Positions 49,561 through 59,951 are shown, counted from the stretch's first letter. The stretch: DNA of 64,000 nt from Dendrobium chrysotoxum (GCA_019925795.1 CM034313.1:83979663-84043662), one strand, 5' to 3'. Translations and numbers: made by a program. The notes: generated by a model not told the origin, from the letters alone.

Positions 49561-50105
49561 TGGAAGGATTTGATGTGGAGTGGATTAACTTTGAGAGGGA
49601 TTTAATCATTTAAAAAAAAGTTTTAAAGTTTTGTTGACTGGTTGACTAGTCAACAGTCAACTTTGACTACCTAGGTGGCAGCTAGGAAGACCTAATGAGC
49701 TGGTTTAAATGACTTGAAGGAAGTTGAAGCTTAGGAATTGAAGCTTGAATGCATTTATAGGAGTTTGAATAATTTTGACCAAATCAAAAGGGATTGACTT
49801 GGTCAAAATGACCAATGCATGAATCATGCTGAATTTAAAAAGGTTCAAAACAAATGATAGAAGAGATTTTTGAGATTTAAAAGATTTGATTTAATTAAAT
49901 TTGAATGTAAATCTTGGATTGACCTAAATGGATTAGATTTAATCAGGTATAGATCCAGCTGACTAAATCAACTAATGAGTGGGCAGAGGTCTAGTCAAGC
50001 TCAAATCCCTAAGGGGAGTGACTAGAGAAATTTGAATAAGTTTGAAATTGATCTAGAACTTGATTGGGTTTAAATGGGCTTAAAGGTTTAAAGTGGTCAA
50101 CCTGA

Positions 50106-50580
50106 GTTGACCTAGTCAACCAGGTTGACCCAGGGCCAGGGTCTGGACTGGATTAATCTCAAATGGTATTTGAAGTCTAGTAGGAGTGGTTTGAGGGTTT
50201 GAATAGGTCATTTGGGTCAAATCACCTATTTAGGCCCTTAATGGGCTTAATGGGTCAACTATGTTGACTTGGTCAACTAGATTGACCCCGGGGTCAGGGA
50301 CTGGGTCCAACCAGTTCAGAATGATATTCTGAGTCTACTGGTGGTGGTCTCAAAGTCTGGGGAGGTCATTTGGTCAAAATGACCTATTTTGACTCATAAA
50401 GGCCTGTTTGGTCAAACTAGGTTGACTTGGTCAAGCAAGTTGACCCAGGGGCTGGAAGTGGGTCCAACAGGTTTGGTTTGATATTTGAAACTTGCTGGAG
50501 GTGGTTGCATTTGATTTGGAGCTCATTTGGTTCAAAGTGACTATTCACACCCCATAGGGGTATTTTAGTCATTTTGCCCC
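50106..50580. repeat. tandem repeat, unit about 157 bp, rich in TTGAC
   Basis: GTTGACC/TTAGTCAAC-type phrases begin at 50106, 50263 and 50421, giving periods of 157 and 158. Each is followed by a G-rich phrase about 'CAGGG..CTGG' and by a TCATTTGGGTCAAA-like phrase. Related TTGAC clusters lie at 49630-49670. Confidence 0.75.
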
Positions 50581-51039
50581 CTGGTCAACTAGGGGTCAAA
50601 TTGAGTCCAACAAAATGCAGTTTATTGCTCAATGGGTCATAATCAAGGGTCTGGAGGTGATTTGGAGCTTTGGAGAAAGCTCCAGGGTCAAAATCCACTG
50701 GGTGGCAGGTCCAGTGGCATAGACTGTAAATATTTGAAGGTTTTACAACCTTTGGATTTCAATTCAGTTTCTGGGGTTAGAGATCTCAGAATGAGCTCAA
50801 ATTTGGAGGGTTGCCTCTAGAGACATGTCACATCAGTGTGGAACTGATAGATCTTGAATCAGAGGTCATTTGATAGGGTTTTAAGGTGTTCAAAAATTTG
50901 CTGGAAAAGGCTTTCAGGACTTAGACTTTTGGCCTTGGATTTGAATCTGGAAATCTAGTTTTGAATTAGATTTTGAGCTTGAATGATAGGATTTGAATTA
51001 AGTTTAGATTGAATTGAAATTTGGATTGATTTTAGAAGA

Positions 51040-51440
51040 ATCCTAGGGTTTAGAATAGGTCCTAAGGTCCAAATCAGCTTAAGGGAATTCTAGGGTCTAG
51101 AATAGATCCTAGGGATTGGAGTCTGGGAAGATCCTAAAATCTAGAAGTCCTAGGGAAATCCTAGGATCTGGGGTCTGGAAGCATCCTATAATCTAGAAGA
51201 ATCCTAAGATCTAGGAATCCTAAGATCTAGATTGATCCTGAGATCTAAAATCTAGGAAAGATCCTAGGATCTAGAATAGTCTGGAAATTTGATTGATCTG
51301 AGATCAGGGTTGATTTAAATTTGGATTGATCTTAAAGTCTGGATTGATCTAAGATCAGATTGATCCTAGGGTTAAGATTGATCCTAAGGATTGAAAAGAT
51401 CCTAAGGTCTGGATTGGTCCTACTGAGCTCATACAAAAAT
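51040..51440. repeat. degenerate short repeat, GATCCTAGGATCTAGAA type
   Basis: Many overlapping copies of AGATCCTA and TCTAGAAT variants with no fixed period. It forms the inner side of the right terminus of the inverted repeat. Confidence 0.7.
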
Positions 51441-51959
51441 GAGGTCAACACATATGTGGTTCCCTCCTGAATCTAGTTACGATATTCAGGATCAACTTTG
51501 TAATTCTAAATTTGAACCCATCAGGAGATTGTATCTCTACCTTTCGAGGTATTATATCATCACTAATGGACAGTGTTTTGAAAATCGGATCGGACTGGCT
51601 GGTTCAACCGGTACCCGGCCGGCCGGCCGGTTTGTTTTTGTGTTGAAACCGCCCAAATCAAAAACCGCCTATGAACCGGTTGGACCGGAAACCGGCGAAC
51701 CGAAACCGGGCTCGAACCGCGCAGCTTTTCTTGCCGCAAATCGCAGCCCTCCGATCAGTAAAAAGGTAAAACGTAAAACCTAAAACCTAATTATTTTTTA
51801 CTTCTTTCTCCTACTCCCGTAACTCCCGAAGCCGCGCGTATCTTCCGCTCCGCCTCCTTCGTCGTTGCAGCTCCTCCGTTGGTGCTGCTCGGATCGTCAC
51901 TGCAGCTCCTCCTTCGTCAGTGCAACTCCTCCTTCGTCGCTGCAGCTCCTTCATTTTGT

Positions 51960-52398
51960 AAGATGCTTTTGTCTCCTCAAATGCATTTGTCTTTTGTTGG
52001 TGTATGGCATGCTCGGATTACTTGTTTTGGATTTTGTTCTATAGTTCCACAAATTCATGTATTCAATACTGATGATTTAGCCCGAATGTAGATTGCATTG
52101 GGTTGTATTCAGCCGTCTCTTATTCAAGGAGAAACTACTGAGAATATCGGAGGATGGTATTTTGATATTTTAGTCAAAAAATCTTTCTTTGACAAGTCTG
52201 AAGATTTAGGATCCTACAAAAATCTAGAAAACTATAAGATGCATGATTTACTACATGAGATGGCACATAATATTTTTGTACAGGAATGCCTCAAAGTTGT
52301 GGGTGATGAAAAATGTCCTCTTGTAATTCCTGGGACTCTTCGGCACTTGTCCGTTCCAACTACAAATCTAGAAAATCTTAAGAAAGATTGGGAGGTTT
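51960..52398 (+). pseudogene. NB-LRR resistance-gene fragment, copy 1 (ARC2 to MHD)
   Basis: The frame gives CFGFCSIVPQIHVFNTDDLARM, a TAG where Trp is usual, IALGCIQPS, then ENIGGWYFDILVKKSFF and YKMHDLLHEMAHNIF and an RHLSV region. This is the stretch from the RNBS-D region through the MHD motif to the start of the repeats in coiled-coil NB-LRR immune receptors. No P-loop or leucine-rich repeats are present, so no receptor can be made. In intact receptors the MHD motif helps hold the nucleotide-bound state. Confidence 0.82.
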
Positions 52399-52489
52399 AA
52401 ATATTTGCATTCTCTTTTCTTGTTTTGGTCTGAATGAATTATATATTTTTCATCTTAAGACTGAGCTATATATGTCTGTCAAATCCTCT

Positions 52490-53085
52490 ACAAATTTGTT
52501 TTGCATTTTGTTCTGTAGTTCCACAAAATCATGTGTTCAATATTGATGATTTAGTCCGAATGTGGATTGCATTGGAACTTAATCCAAAAATATTTCTTTG
52601 GCTAGTTTGAAGATTTAGGATACTACAAAAATCTAGAATACTATAAGATGCATAAATCATGCATGAGATGGCACATAATATTTTTGTACAGGAATGCCTC
52701 AAAGTTGTGGGTGATGAAGAATTTTCTCTTGTAATTCCTGGGACTCTTCGGCACTTGTCTGTTCTAACTACAAATCTAAAAAATCTTAAGAAAGATTGGG
52801 AGGTTTAAATATTTGCATTCTCTTTTCTTGTTTTGGTCAGAATTTTATCTTTTCCATCTTAAGACTGAGCTATATATGTCTGCCAAATCCTCTACAAATT
52901 TGTTTTGGATTTTGTTCTATAGTTCCACAAAATCATGTGTTCAATACTGATGATTTAGTCCGAATGTGAATTGTATTGGGATTTAGTCCAAAAATCTTTC
53001 TTTGGCTAGTTTGAAGATTTAGGATACTACAAAAATCTAGAATACTATAAGATGCATGATTTACTACATGAGATGGCACATAATT
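52490..53085 (+). pseudogene. NB-LRR fragment, copies 2 and 3 (tandem, internally deleted)
   Basis: Two more copies start near 52502 and 52906. Both lack the same roughly 70 bases that encode the IQPS to DILV part of copy 1, and both keep 'TTTCTTTGGCTAGTTTGAAG'. The shared deletion means copy 2 and copy 3 come from one another or from one deleted parent. Copy 3 ends early. Confidence 0.82.
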
Positions 53086-53119
53086 TTTTTAAATAATGAT
53101 GCACATTTTATTATTAATT

Positions 53120-53546
53120 TTTTAATAACAATCATGTAGGTTGCATCTTAAAAAAAGAAGTTATGATCCTTTGGACTATACAAGTATTGAACTTATTGAC
53201 TTTTGGATCCTTGATGATGAACCAACTCCAAAATTGCATTTAGAAGACTTGGAGTCAGAAATTTACAAAGATGATACAATTCCTATAGATATAGAACCAA
53301 ACTTTATATCATCTACACCAAACCCAAGTAAGATTGTTGATAGACTTATATCTTTTGAGTATAATATAAAATATGGACTTATTAGTTTCACATTAATAAT
53401 TTGCAGATGAAGACAACTTAGCTAATATATGTGATGAAGATGACATACCATGTGAGGATGCAGAATTATTTGGGATGCAAGATTTTGGTGAAGGAGAGTT
53501 TGAGAATCCATTATTCGATCACACAAATTTAGTGGATGATTATTAG
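53120..53546 (+). pseudogene. hAT transposase C-terminal tail
   Basis: The frame reads LKKRSYDPLDYTSIELIDFW followed by an acidic DLESEIYKDD. A second piece after CTAATATATGTGATG continues EDAELFGMQDFGEGEFENP to a TAG at 53544-53546. Acidic tails of this kind (YDPI-Y-x-SI-x-x-IDFW) are typical for hAT transposases of plants. The catalytic core is missing. AGATGAAG between the pieces could be a splice acceptor. Confidence 0.6.
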
Positions 53547-54235
53547 ATTCACTATGAGTGTTTTGAGTTTTTATATGTAAACTGATATAAACAATTGAAT
53601 GCCAATTATTATTTTTTTGTCTCTATGGTATTTAGTTAAAACTTTTTATCTTTATGAATATTGAGTTTGTCATATCAAATACTAGAAAGTGTCATAATTT
53701 TGCTATAAATTATGAAGATGTATGTTATATGTTGTCTATTTTATATTTTTTTAATGTCTATTTTGTCATATATTTTACTTCATTTTCTTTTGCTCATTTC
53801 ATTTTTTTAACAATTTTACATGATAGAGAAAGAGAATTGAAGATGGTTGCATTCATTAACATTCAACACACAATAGAGCTCAACAAAAGGTGTGTTATAC
53901 TGTTATTTCACTTATTTGCTTATGTTTTATAAATTTCATTGATGCCATATTTATATTATTCATTTATTTGATTAGTTTGATATCAAAATGAAATGTATAG
54001 TAAATGTATTAGAGGAAATTTTTTAATTCATTTATAATTTTAAATAATATTATTATTTATTACATCATCCGGTTCGACCGGTCGAACCGTGAACCTCTCA
54101 TTCTTCCGGTCTGTTGTCCGGTCCGGTTTTTAAAACGTTGTTAATGGATGTTCAATTTCAGGATTCAAATTTAAATGTCAATTTTAAATTATTCTCAAAG
54201 ATAATTAACATTTTTAAAATATATTTTTCAATCAA

Positions 54236-54302
54236 ACAGCATGCTTGGACAAGAGTAGTAATAGGATGGGTGACCTCCTGGGAAGCCCTCATGTTGTACT
54301 CC
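54236..54302 (+). pseudogene. 5S rRNA 3'-half relic (Cassandra-like)
   Basis: GCATGCTTGGACAAGAGTAG and GGATGGGTGACCTCCTGGGA match the plant 5S rRNA 3' half with a few changes; the C box is intact. The 5' half is absent, so this is no working 5S gene. Cassandra retroelements carry 5S sequence in their LTRs and are the likely source; no LTR ends were found. Confidence 0.75.
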
Positions 54303-54520
54303 TTCTTTACTCAGCATTCTCTTTATAATTCTTGGTCAATTTATGATCACACATCTTCCTATCCTCCTGATGTTTCTATGGCGTGCTAAGGCTTCGCCCT
54401 ATCAGCCTCCTGCTATCCGTTCTCTCACCTGGAGCCATCTCTTGTCATCAATCATTTGCGCTAAGGGGAGTTCTCTTCCCTTGCTCTTCATTTTTTATTG
54501 TCACTTCATCCATTGCCGGA

Positions 54521-56715
54521 ATGGCAGTGAATCAACACGTCGATCCTAGTTTTTTGGCAGGATCTACTAAATCTTGTTTGTTCCTTGAAGCGTTATTTGG
54601 GTCTTCTTCTTCTAGTTATTTTCCTGACCTTAAACATACAACTTTTCATGGTTTACCTACTTTGTGTGTTTCGGAGAAGGAATTTTATGCCCTAGCCGAT
54701 CCTTTTAAATTTGCTTTAGTTGGTTTTCCCATCTCGCTGTCCTAGTCTCGCCTCAATTATGAGATTTTTTTAACCTTAAGTTGAATGGTGAATTCTCGGT
54801 TACTTTGTTGGATCAGTCTCATGCTCTTATCAAGTTGGAGAATGATCTTGATTATAATAGAGTTTTTTTGTCATAAATCATATTTGGTTTATAATTACTT
54901 CATGAGACTGACCAAATGGTCTCCTTTATATTATATTGGTGTCGAATCTCCCATTATTCCTATTTGGATATCTTTTCCCAACTTGCGCCTTCACTTCTTT
55001 TCTCGTCGTATTCTTCATTAGGGGTGTCAATTTTGGGTCACGGGTCAGGTTCGGGTCAAACCCGAAACTGACCCGGCACTATTCGGATCAACCCGATCCC
55101 GACCCATTTTTACAAACGGGTCGGTTTTTCGGACCCGAACCCGACCAGCTTCGGGTCCGGGTCAACCCGACCCCACCCAAATGACCTAGTGCCAACAAAA
55201 AATTGCTAGTTTTTGGGTCAAAAAATGGGTCAATATCCACTTTTCGGGTCAAAACTAGGTCATAAATGGGTCAATCTCGGGTTGTCAGGTCAAAACGGGT
55301 CAATCTCGGGTTAATTTCGGGTCAACGGGTCAACCCGAATCCGACCTGATTTTTGAAACGGGTCAAATTGTTGAACCCGAACCTGACCTGTTTTGGGTTC
55401 GGGTCAACCCAAACCTGAAATTTTCGGGTTAGGTTCGGGTCGGGTCCAATATTGACACCCCTATTCTTCATGGCTTGGGGCTATTGTTTGGTAGACCATT
55501 AAAAGTGAATAATGCTACTGCTTTAGGCTCTCGTCCATCTGTGACCTGTGTGCTGGTGGAGATTGATATTACCCAAAAATATACGAATAAAGTGTGGCTC
55601 AGTTCTAATAAATTAGGCTATATTCAACAAGTTGTTATGGAGGATTTCCCTCCTTTCTGTGATAAATGTAAATGCTTAGGGCATTCGAATGATACTTGTT
55701 GTCCTTCATATGCTAATGTCCCTATCTCAGCCAATGTTGATCCTTCAAATATAATTATTTCTAACGGCATGAATATTCTTGGTGTTGGTGAAACTTTGGT
55801 TCATTCTGTTTTGCCTATTTCGCCTGTTAATGCTTTGGGGGTTAATAAGGAGAATGCCCTTCATTTGATTAGTGAGGTGGTTCCAATTGTGGATGTAATT
55901 GGTCCTTCTTTAGTTGATCCTGTTTCTGATTTACCTAGTTCGTCAGTTGATGCCTTGCCTCTTGTTAATCATTGTTGCATCCATGAGGGTGGTGTGGATG
56001 CTTTACCTGCTTCCCCTCCTCTTGCTTATAATGATGTTGAAGCTAATTTTGCTAAGGATGAACGTTTAATTTCTGCTCCTATTGCTAGTGACTTGTTGGT
56101 TCCTGGGGCGGTTGATTTGCCTTTTGGTTTGGCTGGGGAGGGTGGTTTTATTATGGCTCTGGTTCCTACTAATTCTTTAGGGATGGGTGATATTGCTACT
56201 ACTTGTTTGGAGAACACTTTACCTAGCCTCAGTGACTCCCCAGGCGCTGATGTTTGTGTTGCTGAGGCTTCTAAGCCTAATCAGTCCTTTGGGTGCCTGG
56301 GGATCGTTGTTCCTCTGGGACCTGATGACCGAGTGGCTGTTTCACCTGTGGGTGAGCTGGTGCCTGTTGTTAGGGGTGAAAATGCTTTGGCTACTCCCTC
56401 TCGTCTTTGTGGTAATTTTCCTGATGGTTTGGATCCTGTGGCTAAAAAGGTTTGATGTGCCACTTATTGAAGTGTCTATTTCTGTTATGTCCAGTGATGC
56501 TTTATTAGTTCATCTAGCTTATTAATCGAGGGATCATGAGGCGATGCATGGTGACTGGTTAGATAATGGTATTTCTTATGATGGTTGGGGGGGGGGATAA
56601 TGAGATAGAATTGGCTTCTCGGGATAATTATGATTTAAGTATTCTTCAAATTGCTAATGATGATTTTTTTAATTTGAGTGGTAAGCATAGACATCATAAA
56701 TCCAAAAAGAAATGA
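54521..56715 (+). pseudogene. LINE ORF1 (DUF4283 and zinc knuckle), interrupted by a MITE
   Basis: ATG at 54521 starts MAVNQHVDPSFLAGSTKS. The DUF4283 region continues through shifts (ADPFKFALVGFPISLS, MRLTKWSPLYYIGVESPIIP). After the MITE the frame 55475-56455 carries LLFGRPLKVNNATA and a knuckle CDKCKCLGHSNDTC (C-x2-C-x4-H-x4-C). The protein would bind RNA and chaperone LINE replication. Its C-terminal part, after a frame change, ends GKHRHHKSKKK before a TGA at 56713-56715. The long 55475-56455 frame shows low decay. Confidence 0.8.
55019..55463. mobile_element. hAT-type MITE, 445 bp, inside LINE ORF1
   Basis: Ends are TAGGGGTGTCAAT and its exact complement ATTGACACCCCTA. TTCTTCAT lies directly on both sides (55011-55018, 55464-55471), an 8-base duplication. 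The interior is dense in GGGTCGGG, TCGGGTCAA and CCCGAACC phrases. With one copy of the duplication removed along with the MITE, LINE ORF1 reads on in frame (RRILH to GLGLL). Confidence 0.92.
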
Positions 56716-57180
56716 TTTTCTTTTTGGATTTGGTCTTCTTTACCATTGTTGGGGTCTGCTTCAGTGGGGATGGCTTCTATCTTTGGTTTGTGTTTTGTGG
56801 TTTGAGCAATGATGTGGCGAATTTTTGTTCCCACCTGAATGGCTGTGGCTTGTTGGCAACCTCCGGTGGTGCTTCTTCTTGTTTTGATTGGTGGCATTTG
56901 TATAGATTGTGAGATTTTGATTGGCAGTTTGGCATTGTGTGGGTTGTTACTTGTTTCCTCCTCTAGATGGCCTTTGTCAAGCTTCTGGGTGGTTTCAGAT
57001 AGCTTCTTGCCAATGACTGAGCTCAACTAACTTTTGCCCTCTCCTCTTTTGTTGTTTCTTTTTTGATGTTTGTTGCATTGTATTTTTGGTTTGGTCCTTT
57101 GTTGGACTTGAATGTATCCTCCTTTTAGTGTTTGGAATAAAATTCCTTTTTGTTTAAAAAAAATAAGATGAAAGGAAAAA

Positions 57181-57721
57181 AATTTGAAAGAACGAAAAAC
57201 CCTAACTTCTTCAATGCAATCTATAACAAATGAAAATAACCCTAAACTCAAAAATCTAAACAAGATCCATGAGAAACCCTAAACTAGAAAAATTCCTTCC
57301 AAGCTCTAAAAACCTTAAACAAAATAAAACCCTAAATTGTAAGATAAGTACAGAGAGACAAACAAATAAAAGTTCTTTGTAGATGGTGACATAGAGATAT
57401 AATTCTCTGGAGGCTACGACGTTGAAGAGGTGAACTACTAAACTGATGAAGGTAGGTGGCAACGACTGAGCAAAGGAAAAAAAATTGAAGGAAGAAATAA
57501 AGGAGGAACCAAAGAGAGAAATAGATGAAATCAAAATGACGGAATGAGAATGCCAGCGTCACGCACTCGTGCGATATTTAGTCATTTAGCCTTAAGTACC
57601 CGGGTCAGTTTCAGGTTGCTTTAGGGTTGACCTTAATTTGACCCATTTTTCAAACGGGTTAACCTAGACTATGAATTTTTGAGTCAGGTTTTCATGTCGT
57701 GTCAAATATTAACACCCCTAG
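57181..57721 (-). mobile_element. hAT-type element terminal fragment
   Basis: The right end reads TTAACACCCCTA; its reverse begins TAGGGGTGTTAATATTTGAC, like the 55019 MITE. The next 100 bases contain TCAGGT, GGTCAA and GGGTAC phrases of the same kind. Inwards is leader-like sequence with several ACCCTAA motifs. No left terminus is present, so the piece is broken, possibly by the LINE. Confidence 0.45.
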
Positions 57722-58105
57722 GGTAGAGTGGGGGTGTGTGAATGAGAAGAGGAGTACATGATGGGCTCTCATTATGATCAATTATTGACATGAATGACAA
57801 TGTGTGAAGATAAAGAGTAGTTTGTGATAGTAATTTTGTCTTGGGCGAGAATGATGAATTAACTTCTAGGTCAAAAACGATAACTTGAGCCGAAGTTTAA
57901 ACTAAGGTTCCAAACTAGGTTCAAATCATGTACTAAACTGTTTAAATTCGAACTGGATTGAACAAGTTTCAAATGATTTACTAGTCCAATAAGCAACATA
58001 CAATAGTTTTTCACTAATTCGGGGGCAATTTCATAAAAAATAAACTTTGTCATTTGTCTCCAAATAAATATATAATAGAGATATTTGATCATTTAAGTAT
58101 ATTAT
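57722..58105. other. spacer without recognisable content
   Basis: AT-rich, nothing assigned. Confidence 0.5.
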
Positions 58106-59193
58106 TGTTGCAGGCTAAAATATACGCGGCGATAGAGTTAGAAAATTTTTGTCTCAGCGCTGTACGAATATCTAGCACACAAACAGGAAAAAAATGCAAC
58201 ACCCGAAATTTTACATAAAAACCCTGGGAAAGGAAAAAACCACGGGGCCAGGCCCAATTGAAAGGATTCTACTAGTGTTTGCATTGGTTACAACTGGTTG
58301 ACTCGTCCTTGAAATTGAGGACGATCAGATTACAATAATCAAATCTCGGATTGAAATTCAGTTACAAGTAGAGAGCAAAAATCCAGCGACGTTGAGTGGT
58401 CGGGTGGAACTCCGACGTCAAGTGGCGGTCCGACCGAACTCCGGTGTCAAGTGGCAGTCCGACAGAACTTCGGCGTCAAGTGGCGGTCCGACGGAACTCT
58501 AGCGTCAAGTGGCGGTCCGACGAAACTCTAGCGTCAAGCGGTGGTCCGGCGGAGCTCCAGTATCAGGTGGTGGTCCAGCGGAACTCTAGCGTCAGGTGAT
58601 GGTCCGGCGGAACTCCGGCGTCAGGTCGGTCGCCGGGTGAAAGTTCGGCGGTGGTCGAGGAGGAGTCTCTTCCTTCTCTTCTCTTCTCTTATTCTTCTTG
58701 CTTGGATCCCCTCTCAAGAGAAATGAGGGGTCTATTTATAGTTTTTTTCAGAGTGGCATGGTCAGTAAATAAGAGAAAGATCAAGGGTAAATTGGGAGTG
58801 GTTCGAATGAACGGCTGATGTTGAATCCCTTGATCATGGACCGTTTATTGAACATTTGAATGCCTTAATGATATTAGAATTCGACGATCTTGGGCTCGTT
58901 GGATTCTTCTCGCCGAGCCGCTCAATTCGACTATAAGCACGTCACGTCTGGAAACTACTTGGTAATCCGAATTATTGATTGAACCTTCCAATGGGTCTTT
59001 GATTTGGACTCATTTGGACTCGGATTGAGTTGAATTTGGTGTCGTTGGGTTTGTATTTCTGAGACATTCAGTTTGACTATGAGTTCACTAAAATCAGAGT
59101 TCATATGGTTTCCGAATTAATTTTTGAAATTTCCAACTTGATTTTTGCCTTGAGATTCGCGCCCGATGAAGATAATACTTTGATGATATATCA
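58106..59193. mobile_element. solo LTR of the Tat-like family, 1,088 bp
   Basis: It starts TGTTGCAGGCTAAAATATA and ends GATATATCA, and aligns along its length with the LTRs at 16938 and 26533. ATTAT flanks both ends (58101-58105, 59194-59198), so it is a solo LTR left by recombination between two LTRs. It is longer than the other copies because a central minisatellite is expanded. Confidence 0.93.
58405..58640. repeat. 29-bp minisatellite inside the solo LTR
   Basis: Units like AACTCTAGCGTCAAGTGGCG followed by GTCCGACGG repeat about eight times with few changes. The two other LTRs hold only two to four comparable TTCCGGCG units. Being in one frame it also makes open frames that look like a protein but are repeat-encoded. 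Confidence 0.9.
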
Positions 59194-59839
59194 ATTATAA
59201 AGCATATAAAGTTAAATTCCCTATAAAAAAAATCTCCATATACATCAAGTAAAAAGATCGCCTATAATGGATATTTTTAGCTTGAAAAATAGTTATTTCG
59301 GATCTTAATCTTTCCTTCCTTATTGTTTGCTTAATAAACTTTGTCATCTGTCTCCAACTAATGGTGCTCGTAGCAGTTTTTTTCCTTGTTCTAGATCTCA
59401 AATAAATTATGCAAAGGGTGTAAAAAGAATTTTGACAAAATGCAATACATCTGTCCCTATTTGATAAGATAATTTTTTATTTATCTTATAAAATAAGAAG
59501 TGATGGATTAATGAAAATATCTTATTAGTTTTTTATGTCCATTCTGACTGTTCTTATTTTTATTCTTTGGACATTTCTTTCCTTGCTATTACATCATTCG
59601 TTTGAACAAGTCATTAAACTGAAATTTAAAATTTTCTCAATCGAAAAACAAGCCTCCGACGGCATCCGAAAGTTCCCCCTGGACCTGGCAAACCATTTTT
59701 GACCGTTCAGTCTTCCTGATGTCAACTAGCAAACTACTCCTCAACTTGGACTTTGTTTTCTTAACTTAGAACGCGGCCTTCACCACAGCTGCAAAGACGA
59801 GGAAGCCTCCCACCAAGTAAAGCCTTCATCAGATAGAGC
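59194..59839. other. intergenic upstream of the CYSTM gene
   Basis: No gene or transposon recognised. It should hold the distal CYSTM promoter. The solo LTR ends about 650 bases before the TATA box. Confidence 0.5.
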
Positions 59840-59847
59840 TATAAATA
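59840..59847 (+). promoter_or_regulatory. TATA box of the CYSTM gene
   Basis: TATAAATA lies 112 bases before the start codon, leaving room for a transcription start near 59870 and an 80-base leader. Its position fits a plant core promoter. Confidence 0.7.
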
Positions 59848-59951
59848 CTGAAGCAAATAATGGATCTGTATTCAGATCAATATCATATATATCCCTCTCT
59901 CATTAGTTCAATTTCTCTCTCAATCTTCTCCTCTGCCATCATTCAGCAAAC

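Larger units (their letters stand above)
36562..51452. repeat. giant imperfect inverted repeat, 14.9 kb, class unknown
   Basis: Both ends are the same sequence in opposite orientation, TGTGTTGACCTCATTTTTGT at left and its reverse complement ending at 51452. Further pairs of blocks lie inwards in mirror order: 41760-42130 with 47440-47720, 42380-42510 with 47160-47310, 42740-42870 with 46550-46690, 42960-43080 with 46340-46460, 43470-43830 with 44350-44730, and 43870-43990 with 44190-44340. Parts between blocks differ between arms. No target duplication was seen and no protein domain was recognised. It may be a TIR or foldback element, or two copies of a long-LTR retroelement in opposite orientation. 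Confidence 0.75.
51571..54140 (+). mobile_element. hAT transposon carrying an NB-LRR gene fragment, 2.6 kb
   Basis: It begins CAGTGTTTTGAAAATCGG and ends in the inverted version (TTTTTAAAACGTTG). The 8-base flanks CTAATGGA (51563-51570) and TTAATGGA (54141-54148) differ by one base, as expected for hAT. GGACCGG/CCGGTT-rich subterminal sequence lies inside both ends. A pyrimidine-rich leader (about 51790-51960) is followed by three NB-LRR fragment copies and the tail of a hAT-type transposase. The main transposase body is gone, so the element is non-autonomous. Confidence 0.85.
54310..57170 (+). mobile_element. LINE with ORF1 but no ORF2
   Basis: A 5' leader (from about 54310), an ORF1 relic, a short 3' untranslated region and a poly(A)-like tail (AATAAAATTCC then TTTAAAAAAAATAA, to about 57170) follow one another. 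No reverse transcriptase or endonuclease is seen between ORF1 and the tail. That is unlike ordinary 5' truncation, which removes ORF1 first. A MITE interrupts ORF1 at 55019-55463. The 5' edge and target duplication were not determined. Confidence 0.72.

Noticed and set aside
51960..53085. A functional NB-LRR resistance gene
   Set aside because: P-loop and leucine-rich repeats are missing, there is a stop in copy 1, and the block lies inside a transposon.
54236..54302. A working 5S rRNA gene
   Set aside because: The 5' half including the A box is absent.
57181..57600. Telomere-like ACCCTAA motifs
   Set aside because: Isolated and irregularly spaced; not a telomeric array.
58396..58726. Two open frames reading as SDRTPVSS-type repeats
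   Set aside because: They are translations of the 29-bp minisatellite in the solo LTR.
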